Positions 17,652 through 28,453 of a DNA stretch of 64,000 nt are shown here, in pieces. The stretch is from assembly GCF_019966575.1 (NCBI RefSeq), contig NZ_JAINFK010000003.1, positions 62,001 through 126,000 on the forward strand, read 5' to 3'. The DNA is from Oricola cellulosilytica. Lineage in GTDB: Bacteria > Pseudomonadota > Alphaproteobacteria > Rhizobiales > Rhizobiaceae. The notes beneath the pieces are model-generated. The model was not told the DNA's origin. It ran no database searches and saw nothing but the letters and a program-made list of their open reading frames with translations. A program made the translations under genes and the position numbers. Each line of letters opens with the position of its first letter. Positions within the stretch are counted from its first letter, which is position 1.

Positions 17652-18781
17652 GCCGCCCTCCCGATTGCCTGCCGCGACTCGGCGAGGCGCAACAGGATCG
17701 GCCGCAATCGAATGCCATAAAACGATCCGGCGAATGCTGCCGCGAACCAGACCCAGCCATGCAGGCTGCCTGTAGAAATGCCGCTGAAAAACGCCCCGAC
17801 ATTGCAACCGAACGCAAGCCGCGCGCTGTAGCCGAGCAGCAATCCAGCGATGACGATCGAGGCCCACCCGGAAGCCGCGAAGTTCGTGACCTGCTTCGCC
17901 AAGACGGGACGCCAGCGCATCGCCACCAGCGCACCGACGACAATGCCGAAATTGGTCAGCGATGTGAAATCGGTCAGAACGCTCTGGTTCAGCCTGCCGG
18001 TATTGGTCGGGTTGGACCAGAACACATTGGCGGCCACATCCATGCCGCCGGCCTGCGCCGCCTTCGCGCCCCACAGGCCGAGGCCATAGACGATGCCCCA
18101 GGGCTGGCCGGCAATCACCAGATTGAGGACGGCCAGCACGGCGAGCAGAACGGCGGCGACCCAGAGCCGCCCGGGCGGCAAGCGTTTTCCCGGGTCGGAG
18201 CGCCGGAAGAAGATGACGGCAATTGCCAGCAGGCCGGCAAGCGTCGCGGCCAGCCCGCCATTCGAGCCGGCGAGGTCCTGGATGGTGAGAACCGGCAAGC
18301 TGCCGAGCGACGTCCACCAGTCCAGATGCAGGGTGCCGGCAAAACTGCCGATGATGAAGCCCACCAGCGCGACGGCGCCGGCAAGATTGCCGCTGCCGGC
18401 ATTGACCAGCGTGCCCGATCCGCACCCCATCACGATCTGCATCGCCGCGCCAAAGACGAACGCACCGCCGATCATGGCAAGGCCGATCGGCGCGTGCGCG
18501 CCCGCCAGTTCGCCCGGGGCGAAATCGAGAAGCGGGATGGCGATCAGCGCCGTCAGGCCGATCGCGACAAGCTGAGCGATGACGCCGCGCCCGTCACGCT
18601 CGGTAACCGCCAAGCGCCAAGGACCGGCGAAGCCGAAGCGCAACCCCTCGAGCACCAGCCCGAATCCGACGCCCACCAGCAGAAGCAGGGCGGAGCGCGG
18701 GCCGGCCGTCGAAAAAACGGCTCCCGCCAAGAGCAGCGGGAGCACGAGTAGCACCAGGCGCGTCGTCAGCACGGAAATCAC
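17648..18781 (-). CDS. YeeE/YedE-family sulfur (thiosulfate-type) transporter, fused two-domain form
   Basis: Integral membrane protein of 377 aa with about ten hydrophobic segments and two homologous halves, each with the family Cys motif: MGCGSGTLVNAGSGNLAGA (Cys120) and FGCNVGAFFSGISTGSLHGW (Cys326). YeeE/YedE proteins carry thiosulfate or related sulfur compounds across the inner membrane through such cysteines. It lies 28 bases downstream of a secreted sulfurtransferase gene on the same strand. Start: GTG 18781, or GTG 18772, which has better spacing from GAGG. The two genes probably import or process sulfane sulfur together. Confidence 0.92.
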   Translation of the reverse strand: MISVLTTRLVLLVLPLLLAGAVFSTAGPRSALLLLVGVGFGLVLEGLRFGFAGPWRLAVTERDGRGVIAQLVAIGLTALIAIPLLDFAPGELAGAHAPIGLAMIGGAFVFGAAMQIVMGCGSGTLVNAGSGNLAGAVALVGFIIGSFAGTLHLDWWTSLGSLPVLTIQDLAGSNGGLAATLAGLLAIAVIFFRRSDPGKRLPPGRLWVAAVLLAVLAVLNLVIAGQPWGIVYGLGLWGAKAAQAGGMDVAANVFWSNPTNTGRLNQSVLTDFTSLTNFGIVVGALVAMRWRPVLAKQVTNFAASGWASIVIAGLLLGYSARLAFGCNVGAFFSGISTGSLHGWVWFAAAFAGSFYGIRLRPILLRLAESRQAIGRAA

Positions 18782-18809
18782 CCTCGTTTCAGAAGCCTGG
18801 AGTCAGTTC

Positions 18810-19748
18810 CTAGAGCAGGTCGGAAGCCCACTTCTTGGTCGAGAGCCAGTAATATTTCACCGTGCCGGGCTTGTTGTCCACCGGACGTGCGGTCTGCGTC
18901 CATTCCGCCATGCTTTCCGCGTAAAGCTTGGTGTCTTCGACACCAGCGAGTTCGCTGAGGGCAAACCAGTTGATGGCGGCCCAGTGCCCGGTATTGCAGA
19001 AGGACACCGTCACCGGCGCGTCCTCCTGCCCGTAACTGTTCGCGATCTCGCGGGCCTTGCCGGGACCCACCATCCTGTCGCCGTCGAACCAGACGTCATA
19101 GGTCAGGTTGCCCGCGCCCCTGATCGTGCCGGGCCGGGCGATCGTCCACACATTGCCCTCGAAGAACCCATTCGGGCGAGCGTCGATCAGGCGGGCATCG
19201 CCGCTTTCGACCAGCTGCTCGACCTCTGTCGTCGAAACGCGCCACTGGTCGCTCCACTGCGCGTCGAAATCGCTCGGCTGAACCGTCGTGGTCTCGGTCG
19301 TGGTCGGCAGCTTGGCGTCGACCCACGCCTTCAGGCCGCCGTTCAGCAGCGCGAGATCCTCGACGCCGAGCGACTTCAGCGTCCAGTAGACGCGCGCAGC
19401 GGTGCCCATGTCGGTCTGGTCCTTGCCCTCATTGACGACGACCACCGGCGTATCGGCGTTGATGCCGAGGCTCCGGACAAGCTTCTCGAAGGTGTCGACG
19501 TCGCGCAGCGCGCCGGGGTTCTCGGCCGGACCGCGCCAGTCGGCGTATTTGCTGTAGACCGTCCCGGCGATATGCGGATGCGCAGCCTCGCCGCTGATCT
19601 GAATGACACGGACGTCGTCGTTCTGCTCAAGGATTTGCAAAAGCTCTGCTGGTTCGAGCAGCGGTTCCCAGCCCTGCGGCGCGGCGTAGGCCGCAGCCGA
19701 GGTAAGCGTCACGGCGCCGGCCGCCAAAAATGTGCCGATGGATTTCAT
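18810..19748 (-). CDS. Exported rhodanese-type sulfurtransferase
   Basis: Tandem-rhodanese protein of 312 aa with a signal peptide (MKSIGTFLAAGAVTLTSAAA, cleavage after YAA near residue 23), so it acts in the periplasm. The first rhodanese domain is degenerate. The second carries the catalytic Cys251 in SFCNTGHWA. DARPNGFFEG near the middle is a typical rhodanese strand. Start ATG 19748 has GGAGA 7 bases upstream; an upstream in-frame ATG gives an unlikely N-terminus. It precedes YeeE/YedE, so transfer of sulfane sulfur from thiosulfate or a thiol in the periplasm, followed by uptake, is the likely role. Confidence 0.9.
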   Translation of the reverse strand: MKSIGTFLAAGAVTLTSAAAYAAPQGWEPLLEPAELLQILEQNDDVRVIQISGEAAHPHIAGTVYSKYADWRGPAENPGALRDVDTFEKLVRSLGINADTPVVVVNEGKDQTDMGTAARVYWTLKSLGVEDLALLNGGLKAWVDAKLPTTTETTTVQPSDFDAQWSDQWRVSTTEVEQLVESGDARLIDARPNGFFEGNVWTIARPGTIRGAGNLTYDVWFDGDRMVGPGKAREIANSYGQEDAPVTVSFCNTGHWAAINWFALSELAGVEDTKLYAESMAEWTQTARPVDNKPGTVKYYWLSTKKWASDLL

Positions 19749-20013
19749 GGTTCGTCTCCTGGGCATGCAATAGCAGGGCTGCGCCCATGCGCGCCCTTCT
19801 CTGACCGATATTTGATCCTCATTGGGGCACAAATCAAAGGGTTTGCGGTCCGGACGGGCGCGATGTGCGGGAACGTCATGCCCTCCTTGCCCGATCTGCG
19901 GAACGCCAGCACCGGCGATGCCGCGAAATGCGGGCGGGGTTTGCCGAATTCGGACCGCGGGCAGAAATGGATTTTTATTTGGCTACAAATGCGACGGGAA
20001 CGGGCCGCCGCGC

Positions 20014-20946
20014 CTATCTCCACCCGCCCCTGCGGGTCTTGAAGAAATGATGGGCGCCGATACTCGCCATCTTCACCATCGACCCGGCCCATTTGGGGCG
20101 CACGTAATCGGCGAAATAATGCGTCGACGACCCGATCTCGGGAATGAACAACTCCCCCTTGGTGACCGCCTTCGCGATCCATTCGGCCTGCTTGCGGGCG
20201 CGCTCCGACTTGAGCCGCTCGGACGCTCCGTCGCAGGCAAAGGAGAACTGGCACCGGTTGCGCATTTCGGCGTTCTGGTAGACGACCCCGCAGGCCGAGT
20301 CCGGATAGGCAGGGTTGCGCACGCGGTTCAGGATGACCTGCGCCACGGCCGCCTGGCCCTTGACCGTCTCGCCCCTCGCCTCGAAATAGATTGCGGTTGT
20401 GATGCAGTGCTGCTGCTTTGCTGAAAGCGTCTCCGCGGGAAGCGGCCGGCGCATCCATTTGTGGTCGCCCTTGCGCACCGGCGGAGCGACCATCATTCCG
20501 TCAGTCGCCGAGAGCGGCTCGGCCGGCGCGAGAAGGATCCGGCCGGGCGCCGCCGGCGCCAGCGCGACCTGGAACGCGCCCGCGGTCTCGGCTGTCGCCA
20601 GAGCAGCAGGCACCGGCGCGAGACCGGCGAATCTTTGGCGCGGGCCGGCCAGGTCCGGGCCGACGGCCTCGATCGGCGCACGGCGGACCGCCCACCAGCG
20701 CGCGGACTTCTCGCCACCATTGACTCGTGATCTGACGATTTCGACAATCGGGGGAAGCATGGGCAGCGCCGCTGGCAGCCGTGCCGTCCTCTCCCCGGTC
20801 GCAGGCCCCGTCCAGTCCATCGCGCTCAATTGGGGCAAAGCGGCCTGCGTCGGCAGCGCCAGATTCGCGAAAATCGCGGTCACCATCAGTGCCGCGATCC
20901 GAACTCCCCGTCTAGCGTGGCTGTCTTCCCCTCGAGAAAGCCGCAC
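20014..20946 (-). CDS. SleB-type cell wall hydrolase
   Basis: Exported peptidoglycan hydrolase, 310 aa. The N-terminus has a signal-like segment VRIAALMVTAIFANLALPTQA. A long Pro/Ala-rich linker follows, and the C-terminal Hydrolase_2 (SleB) domain covers residues about 178-300, with the catalytic Glu in TTAIYFEARGE and QAAVAQVILNRVRNPAYP. GTG 20946 is taken as start because GGAGG lies 4 bases upstream. Rhizobiales carry several such proteins of unknown physiological role, probably in wall turnover. It stands alone: the sulfurtransferase gene downstream starts 266 bases away. Confidence 0.9.
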   Translation of the reverse strand: MRLSRGEDSHARRGVRIAALMVTAIFANLALPTQAALPQLSAMDWTGPATGERTARLPAALPMLPPIVEIVRSRVNGGEKSARWWAVRRAPIEAVGPDLAGPRQRFAGLAPVPAALATAETAGAFQVALAPAAPGRILLAPAEPLSATDGMMVAPPVRKGDHKWMRRPLPAETLSAKQQHCITTAIYFEARGETVKGQAAVAQVILNRVRNPAYPDSACGVVYQNAEMRNRCQFSFACDGASERLKSERARKQAEWIAKAVTKGELFIPEIGSSTHYFADYVRPKWAGSMVKMASIGAHHFFKTRRGGWR

Positions 20947-21087
20947 TCACCCTCCATTCCGTCGCCGGAAACAATTTGTTAACCCTAACCAACCCCTAAC
21001 ACCGGGCAAACACGACGTGTTGGGCGAGAATGTGGCAAACCTGCCAAAAGTGCACTCTCCACACGATTTGGGGACGGCGAAGCGGGC

Positions 21088-21474
21088 TCAAAGCCTGCTC
21101 TCGGCCTTAAAATCCGTGGCGCCAACACTGGAGGGAGGCTCGACATCGAGCAGCCGCATGGTCTCGAGGCAGGCCACGATGCACCCTTCCAGCGCGTCCA
21201 CCCGCCCGGCCCGCACGATCGCCGGACACATCGCGGTGACGTCCTTTCCGTCGAAACGCGGCTGGCACCATCCCGCCTTGCGGCAGACGGTGCGCGGACA
21301 GGTGCGGGAAAATTTCCACTCGCCGGCGGCCGCCGCCGTCAGCACCTTGAGATACCGGAGCGCGTTCTCCGTCGGCGGATCGCCGAAGAACGCGTCGTCG
21401 ATCTCGCGCCGCACGCGGAAGCTTGCGGGCAGGCGGATGTCGGGTGCCGGGAGTTTTCTTTTCTTGCGGGCCAT
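21088..21474 (-). CDS. Cysteine-rich hypothetical protein, 128 aa
   Basis: Not recognised. A basic N-terminus (MARKKRKLPAPDIRLP) leads into a region with six cysteines: Cys59, 64, 70 (CPRTVCRKAGWC), 83, 98 and 102. The spacing suggests a metal site or disulfides. With no signal peptide, a zinc or Fe-S site in the cytoplasm is more likely (inference). GAGGAGGAG 5 bases before the ATG is a strong ribosome site, so I take it as a real gene. Neighbours give no clue. Confidence 0.75.
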   Translation of the reverse strand: MARKKRKLPAPDIRLPASFRVRREIDDAFFGDPPTENALRYLKVLTAAAAGEWKFSRTCPRTVCRKAGWCQPRFDGKDVTAMCPAIVRAGRVDALEGCIVACLETMRLLDVEPPSSVGATDFKAESRL

Positions 21475-22103
21475 CGGGCTCCTCCTCGTGGTGTTGTTCG
21501 TACGCGGTATCGCTCAGCGCTTTCGGTCGGGACATGCCTCTCCGTTGCCACGCCCTGTCTCCAGTCTGGCCATTGAAACATTCATGGGAAGCGGGCGGTC
21601 GTCGTCACGCTTCTATGAATGGTTTGGTGCGATCGGATCGACCGCCCGCCGGCTGCTCACCCGCCTCCCGGCCACGGCTCGCGGTCCCGCAGGACCGGCC
21701 GAAAAGCTGAAGGCTAGGGCCCGGCCGTAAGCTCTTGCCAGGCGTGAACCGCACGCCCCAGCCGGCACCGCATCCCTCCGCCTGGCCATCCGGTCCATGA
21801 ACCCGGCTTCCCGTGGAGGAACGTGCCACAAGTATGCGGGAGGTTTCGGAGGTGTTGATGGGAAACCGGCGGAAAAAATAAAATAACGAGACGGGACAAC
21901 AGGTTAGAGAAAACCGGACAAAAAACTTATCAACGTCCCGGAATCCTTCGAGGGAATGCCAAGGAACGTCCAAGCCACTCTGCTCTCTGCTCGAACGCCC
22001 CCCGGCGAAAATTGTTGCCGGTCGACTGAGCTTGATCAAACCGCCGTGCCGGCAGAGCCGGTATAGAGGCAGCCGGAAATCAACGGATCTGACTTAAGGC
22101 GGC
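21475..22103. other. Intergenic stretch with no convincing gene
   Basis: 629 bases between the Cys-rich gene (minus) and the P-type ATPase (plus). Open frames exist on both strands, but their translations are low-complexity Arg/Pro/Ser and have no good ribosome site. From about 21840 to 21940 the strand becomes A-rich, the only low-GC patch nearby, and may hold the ATPase promoter. A TTGATCAA palindrome at 22032-22039 is not a full FNR box. Confidence 0.6.
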
Positions 22104-24803
22104 ATGGGCCCGATGGATCAGGAATTTTACGCGATCGAGATCGACGAGGCGCTGGAAAAGCTCGACGCCGTCCCGGCCGGGCTTTCAGACGAGCAGGCAT
22201 CGGCCCGCCTGGCGGAACACGGCCCGAACCGCATGCCCGCCCCGCCGGAACGCAGCCTCGCGCTGCGGTTCCTTTCGCACTTTCACAATATCCTCATCTA
22301 TGTGCTGCTCGGATCGGCACTCATCACGTTGGCGCTCGGGCATCTGGTCGACACTGCCGTCATTATCGCCGTGGTCGTGGCCAATGCGGTCATCGGCTTC
22401 GTCCAGGAAGGCAAGGCCGAAAGGGCGATGGAATCGATACGCGGCATGCTGGCGCCGCGGGCGGCGGTCCTGCGCGGCGGCGAGCGCCGGACGGTCGACG
22501 GCGCCAAACTGGTTCCCGGCGACGTGGTGCTGATCGAGGCCGGCGACAGGGTCCCGGCCGACCTTCGGCTGATCCGGGCCCACGGCCTGCAGATCGAGGA
22601 AGCGATCCTGACGGGCGAATCCGTACCGGCTCAAAAGTCCCTCGCCCCGGTTTCCGCCGGCGCGCCGCTCGGCGACCGCTCCTGCATGGCGTTCAGCGGC
22701 ACGCTGGTCACCAGCGGCCAGGGACGCGGCGTGGTCACGGCAACCGGCGCGAAATCCGAGATCGGCCGGATCAGCGGCATGCTGGCGACGGTCGAAGTGC
22801 TGACAACGCCCCTCGTCGCGCAGATGAACGTGTTCGCCAAATGGCTGACCGTGCTGATCCTGTTGGTTGCGGCGGTCCTGCTGGTGTTCGGATATTACGT
22901 CGGGCATCACGATTTCGCGGAAATGTTCATGGCCGTTGTCGGCCTGTCGGTCGCCGCGATCCCCGAGGGCCTGCCCGCCGTGCTGACGATCACGCTGGCC
23001 GTCGGCGTGCAGGCGATGGCGCGCCGCAACGCGATCGTGCGGCGACTGCCGGCGATCGAGACCTTGGGGTCCGTGTCCGTGATCTGTACGGACAAGACCG
23101 GCACGCTGACCCGCAACGAGATGATGGTTGCATCGGTGGCGGTGTCCGGACACGTCTTCTCGCTGGAGGGCAACGGCTACGAGCCGGAAGGCGCGGTAAA
23201 GCTCGCCGAGGTCCCGGTCCGCGCGCTCGATCACATCCATCTCGCCGAACTCGCGCGCGCCGCCGCTTCCTGCAACGACGCCTCGCTGCATCGTCGCGAC
23301 GGCCATTGGACCATCGAGGGCGATCCGATGGAAGGCGCGTTGCTGGCCCTGGCGGCAAAGGTCGGCGTCGACGTGCAGCGCGAGCTTTCGGCCCGCACGC
23401 GCACCGACACGATTCCCTTCGATGCCCGGCACCGCTTCATGGCGACGTTGCACCACGATCATCCCGGCCACGCCGACATCTTCGTCAAGGGCGCGCCGGA
23501 GAAGGTTGTCGGCATGTGCAAGGGGCAACGAAACAGGAGCGGCGAACAGGAGCCGCTTGATGAAGGTTACTGGCACGAGGCGGCCGATGTCATGGCCGCA
23601 CGGGGCCAGCGCGTGCTGGCGATCGCAACCCGCGAGGTGGACCACACGCAGACCGACCTCAAACCGGAGGATGTCGAGGGAACGCTGACCATGATCGGTC
23701 TGGTCGGCCTCATCGATCCGCCGCGCGCCGAGGCCATCGCCGCCGTTGCTGAGTGCCGCGAGGCGGGCATTCGCGTCAAGATGATCACGGGCGACCACGG
23801 CCGCACCGCCGCGGCGATCGGCCGGATGATAGGTCTGGAAAATCCGGACCGCATCCTGGCCGGCACCGATCTGGACCGGCTAGACGAAGCCGACCTGGCC
23901 TCCGCCGTAACCGCCACCGACATATTCGCGCGCACCAACCCGGAGCATAAGTTGCGGCTCGTCAAGGCGCTGCAGTCGCAGGGGCTGACCGTTGCGATGA
24001 CGGGCGACGGCGTCAACGACGCGCCGGCGCTGAAGCGGGCCGACGCCGGCATCGCCATGGGCCGCAAGGGCAGCGAGGCCGCAAAGGAGGCCGCCGAGCT
24101 CGTCCTTGCCGACGACAACTTCGCTTCCATCGCCGCCGCCGTGCGCGAGGGCCGCACCGTCTACGACAACATCCGCAAGGTGATAAGCTGGACGCTGCCG
24201 ACCAATGCCGGCGAAGCCATGACGATCATCGTCGCCCTGCTGTTCGGCATGACCCTGCCGGTGACGCCGATCCAGATCCTGTGGATCAACCTCGTCACAG
24301 CGGTGACGCTGGGCATCGCGCTGGCCTTCGAGCCGACCGAGGAAAACACCATGCGCCGGCCGCCCCGCCCCCGCGATGAACCGCTGCTGAACGGCGAACT
24401 CGCCTGGCACATCGTCCTGGTTTCGGTGCTTTTTCTCGGCGGCGTGTTCGGCATCCACGCCTACGCCATCGACCGGGGATATCCGGTCGAGCTGGCTCGT
24501 ACCATGGCGATGAACACGCTTGTCGTCATGGAGATCTTCCACCTGTTCTTCATCCGCAACATCTACGGCACATCACTGACCTGGAAGGCGGTGCGCGGCA
24601 CCCGCGTCGTCTGGATCACGGTGGCAATCGTCGTGGCGGCGCAATTTCTGGTCACCTATCTGCCACCGCTCCAAGCGGTCTTCGCCACAAAGAGCGTTCC
24701 GTTCCTTGACGGGGTGCTGATCGTCGCGACCGGCGTCGCGCTGTTTGCGATCATCGAGGTGGAGAAGCAGCTTCGGCTGAGCGTGAGGCGGCGGGGGCGG
24801 TGA
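22104..24803 (+). CDS. P-type (P2-like) cation-transporting ATPase
   Basis: Ten-helix P-type ATPase of 899 aa. TGES (actuator), phosphorylated Asp330 in ICTDKTGTLTRNEM and MTGDGVNDAPALKRAD are intact. M4 has VAAIPEGLPAVLTI, as in Ca2+ and Na+ pumps, and M5 has NAGEAMT. In M6 the stretch is WINLVTAVTLGIALAF, with Ala where SERCA has the calcium-binding Asp800. It therefore belongs with bacterial PMA1-like pumps of uncertain ion, and calcium should not be assumed. Start ATG 22104 has AAGG just upstream; ATG 22113 is an alternative. It is followed by two small membrane genes on the same strand. Confidence 0.92.
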   Translation: MGPMDQEFYAIEIDEALEKLDAVPAGLSDEQASARLAEHGPNRMPAPPERSLALRFLSHFHNILIYVLLGSALITLALGHLVDTAVIIAVVVANAVIGFVQEGKAERAMESIRGMLAPRAAVLRGGERRTVDGAKLVPGDVVLIEAGDRVPADLRLIRAHGLQIEEAILTGESVPAQKSLAPVSAGAPLGDRSCMAFSGTLVTSGQGRGVVTATGAKSEIGRISGMLATVEVLTTPLVAQMNVFAKWLTVLILLVAAVLLVFGYYVGHHDFAEMFMAVVGLSVAAIPEGLPAVLTITLAVGVQAMARRNAIVRRLPAIETLGSVSVICTDKTGTLTRNEMMVASVAVSGHVFSLEGNGYEPEGAVKLAEVPVRALDHIHLAELARAAASCNDASLHRRDGHWTIEGDPMEGALLALAAKVGVDVQRELSARTRTDTIPFDARHRFMATLHHDHPGHADIFVKGAPEKVVGMCKGQRNRSGEQEPLDEGYWHEAADVMAARGQRVLAIATREVDHTQTDLKPEDVEGTLTMIGLVGLIDPPRAEAIAAVAECREAGIRVKMITGDHGRTAAAIGRMIGLENPDRILAGTDLDRLDEADLASAVTATDIFARTNPEHKLRLVKALQSQGLTVAMTGDGVNDAPALKRADAGIAMGRKGSEAAKEAAELVLADDNFASIAAAVREGRTVYDNIRKVISWTLPTNAGEAMTIIVALLFGMTLPVTPIQILWINLVTAVTLGIALAFEPTEENTMRRPPRPRDEPLLNGELAWHIVLVSVLFLGGVFGIHAYAIDRGYPVELARTMAMNTLVVMEIFHLFFIRNIYGTSLTWKAVRGTRVVWITVAIVVAAQFLVTYLPPLQAVFATKSVPFLDGVLIVATGVALFAIIEVEKQLRLSVRRRGR

Positions 24804-24903
24804 ATGCCGCACGCCCGCGCACGCAGCCTCCCGCGATGCCAAAATTCACGGGATTGGCAAATCGCGGCAAGTTCTGCATGGTCGGCGCAACCAAGGGGAA
24901 AAG

Positions 24904-25272
24904 ATGTCAGACGTCCTTTACCGCGCCAATCCGCCCATGTTCCGCAACGGACCGATTTCGTTCATCGTCTGCGTGCTGCTGATTCCCGCCTTCGGGCTGG
25001 GCATCATCCTGCTTCTGGGCTGGTATATTCAGAGCAAATCGAAGCTGCTCGAGATCACGGAGTCCAGGCTCCGCTTCGAGCAGGGAATACTCAACAAGAA
25101 ATACACGGAGATCAGCAATTCGAGCGTGCGCAGCGTTCAGATGTCGCAATCCTTCTTTCAAAGGATGTTCGGCACGGGCGATCTCGCCATTTTCACTGCC
25201 GGGGACAGCCCCGAGATCGTCGTCAAGGGCATGCCGGATCCGGACGAGATCCGCACGCTGCTGAGCGGTTAG
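24904..25272 (+). CDS. Bacterial PH-domain membrane protein (YdbS/bPH2-like)
   Basis: 122 aa. A two-pass hydrophobic hairpin or long helix (about residues 16-40, ISFIVCVLLIPAFGLGIILL) is followed by a bacterial pleckstrin-homology-like domain with LLEITESRLRFEQGILNKK and RSVQMSQSFFQRMFGTGDL, the typical bPH2 strands. It probably lies in the inner membrane with the PH domain in the cytoplasm. AAGGGGA precedes the ATG. Located 100 bases after the P-type ATPase and 7 bases before another small membrane gene. The role of bPH proteins is mostly unknown; they often accompany envelope stress genes. Confidence 0.82.
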   Translation: MSDVLYRANPPMFRNGPISFIVCVLLIPAFGLGIILLLGWYIQSKSKLLEITESRLRFEQGILNKKYTEISNSSVRSVQMSQSFFQRMFGTGDLAIFTAGDSPEIVVKGMPDPDEIRTLLSG

Positions 25273-25279
25273 GCCGCCG

Positions 25280-25552
25280 ATGACACCGTTCAGAAAAGGG
25301 CTCCTTGCGGCGATGGCCGCCGCGATATTGCTGATCGTCGGCGCGATGGCGGTGACGTCGCTCGGCGACTATCTCAACGAGGGGCTGGGGCTGAGAACCG
25401 CGGCGATGCTGTCGTTCGGGCTGACCGTCGCGGTGCTGGTAGTGCTGCTGATCGCGGCGGGCGACGGCCTGATCGGTGAGATCCAGTTCGTGCTGCCGGC
25501 GTTCTTCCTGTTCTTCTGCTTCAATTTCCTGCTGATCGCCTGGGTGTTTTAG
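25280..25552 (+). CDS. Small membrane protein, 90 aa
   Basis: Family not recognised. Three hydrophobic segments (about 7-26, 43-62 and 68-89) fill almost the whole chain, joined by short loops (SLGDYLNEGLGLRT and AAGDGLIGEIQF). A positively charged start (MTPFRKG) suggests the N-terminus is inside. It sits 7 bases after the PH-domain gene and is surely in its operon, so it may be a membrane partner of that protein. Confidence 0.72.
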   Translation: MTPFRKGLLAAMAAAILLIVGAMAVTSLGDYLNEGLGLRTAAMLSFGLTVAVLVVLLIAAGDGLIGEIQFVLPAFFLFFCFNFLLIAWVF

Positions 25553-25564
25553 GGCGGTGCGAGC

Positions 25565-25705
25565 TCACCTGTTCCGCCGCACCCCCTCCACCTGCGCCAG
25601 CACCGCATTCGCCGCCTCCAACACATTCGAGCCCGGGCCGGAGATTTCGGCGACACCGGCGGCGCGGAGTTCGGCAGAGTCCTGCTTGGGGATGACGCCG
25701 CCGCA
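25565..25705 (-). pseudogene. Diverged copy of the methylmalonyl-CoA mutase 3' end (remnant)
   Basis: On the minus strand the 46 codons before the stop at 25565 read as the extreme C-terminus of a B12-dependent mutase. They start at [20 protein letters not shown] and end in VEGVRRNR. They match the last 46 residues of the intact mutase at 26318-28453 at 41 of 46 positions. Hand alignment gives 22 mismatches in 141 bases and no gaps. Upstream of the CGG motif the similarity stops abruptly and there is no mutase body. It is therefore a tail fragment lying 3' of the cupin gene, in the same orientation as the real mutase. Confidence 0.85.
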
Positions 25706-25770
25706 CGCGAAGGCCGCTTTCAAACCGACCGGTGAGAGCGTATTGTCACGGGAAATTTCGGAGGCCAGCC

Positions 25771-26277
25771 ATGTCTGACGTCGCGCGTGATGAGGTTGTC
25801 CCACGGGGCTATTTCCGCGGCCCGGGCGAAGCGGAGCTGCGATGGTCGGGAGAGACCCGCACGCATTTCCTCGCGACCGGCGAGACGACGGGCGGCGCCT
25901 TCTGCCTGATCGACGAAACGGCCAGGCGCGGCGAGACCGTGCCGTTGCACCGGCATCCGCGCGACCTCGAATCCATCTACGTCGTCGATGGCGAATTGAG
26001 CCTTTTCCTGAACCATGCCCCGGCCCGGCGGGCGGCCGCCGGGGCGTTCGCCCATTTCCCCGCAGGTTCGATCCACGGCTTCAGGGTCGAATCCGGGACG
26101 GCGCGCTACCTGCTCTACACGACGCCGCACCACGGCGAGTTCTACCGGGCGATCTCGCGCCCGCCGGGCCCGGGCGGGACGCCGGCCACCGAGCCGATCG
26201 ACGACGCGATGATCGATGAGGCCTGCCGGAGGTTCGACATCGAACTGATCGGGCCGCTACCCGACGCGGAGACCTGA
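25771..26277 (+). CDS. Cupin-domain protein
   Basis: 168 aa single-domain cupin. Motif 1 is ETVPLHRHPRDLESIYVVDGE (metal ligands His, His, Glu; residues about 51-71) and motif 2 is AHFPAGSIHGFRVES (His). Such proteins are quercetin-dioxygenase-like enzymes or small-molecule binders; no substrate can be assigned. GGAGG lies 6 bases before ATG 25771, which decides the start against an upstream in-frame ATG at 25732. It points opposite to the genes of the mutase operon and lies between the intact mutase 3' end and a diverged copy of that 3' end, suggesting it arrived by insertion or rearrangement. Confidence 0.85.
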   Translation: MSDVARDEVVPRGYFRGPGEAELRWSGETRTHFLATGETTGGAFCLIDETARRGETVPLHRHPRDLESIYVVDGELSLFLNHAPARRAAAGAFAHFPAGSIHGFRVESGTARYLLYTTPHHGEFYRAISRPPGPGGTPATEPIDDAMIDEACRRFDIELIGPLPDAET

Positions 26278-26317
26278 ACGGCGGATACCGGGTGCGCGGG
26301 GTGCGGGATTTTCTCCT

Positions 26318-28449
<2,132 letters not shown>

Positions 28450-28453
<4 letters not shown>

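Noticed and set aside
17294-18751. 485-aa plus-strand frame opposite YeeE/YedE
   Set aside because: Arg/Gln/Asp-rich low-complexity translation; the minus strand has the real membrane protein.
19809-19836. TTTGAT ... ATCAAA inverted pair upstream of the sulfurtransferase gene
   Set aside because: Arms are 16 bases apart and short; too weak to call an operator.
21605-22039. 144-aa minus-strand frame in the gap before the P-type ATPase
   Set aside because: No ribosome site, no domain, irregular composition.
22032-22039. TTGATCAA as an FNR box upstream of the P-type ATPase
   Set aside because: The half-sites overlap with no N4 spacer, unlike the boxes at 40676 and 45070.
22185-23798. 537-aa open frame antisense to the P-type ATPase
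   Set aside because: His/Arg/Asp-rich translation typical of high-GC antisense frames; the plus-strand gene has all ATPase motifs.
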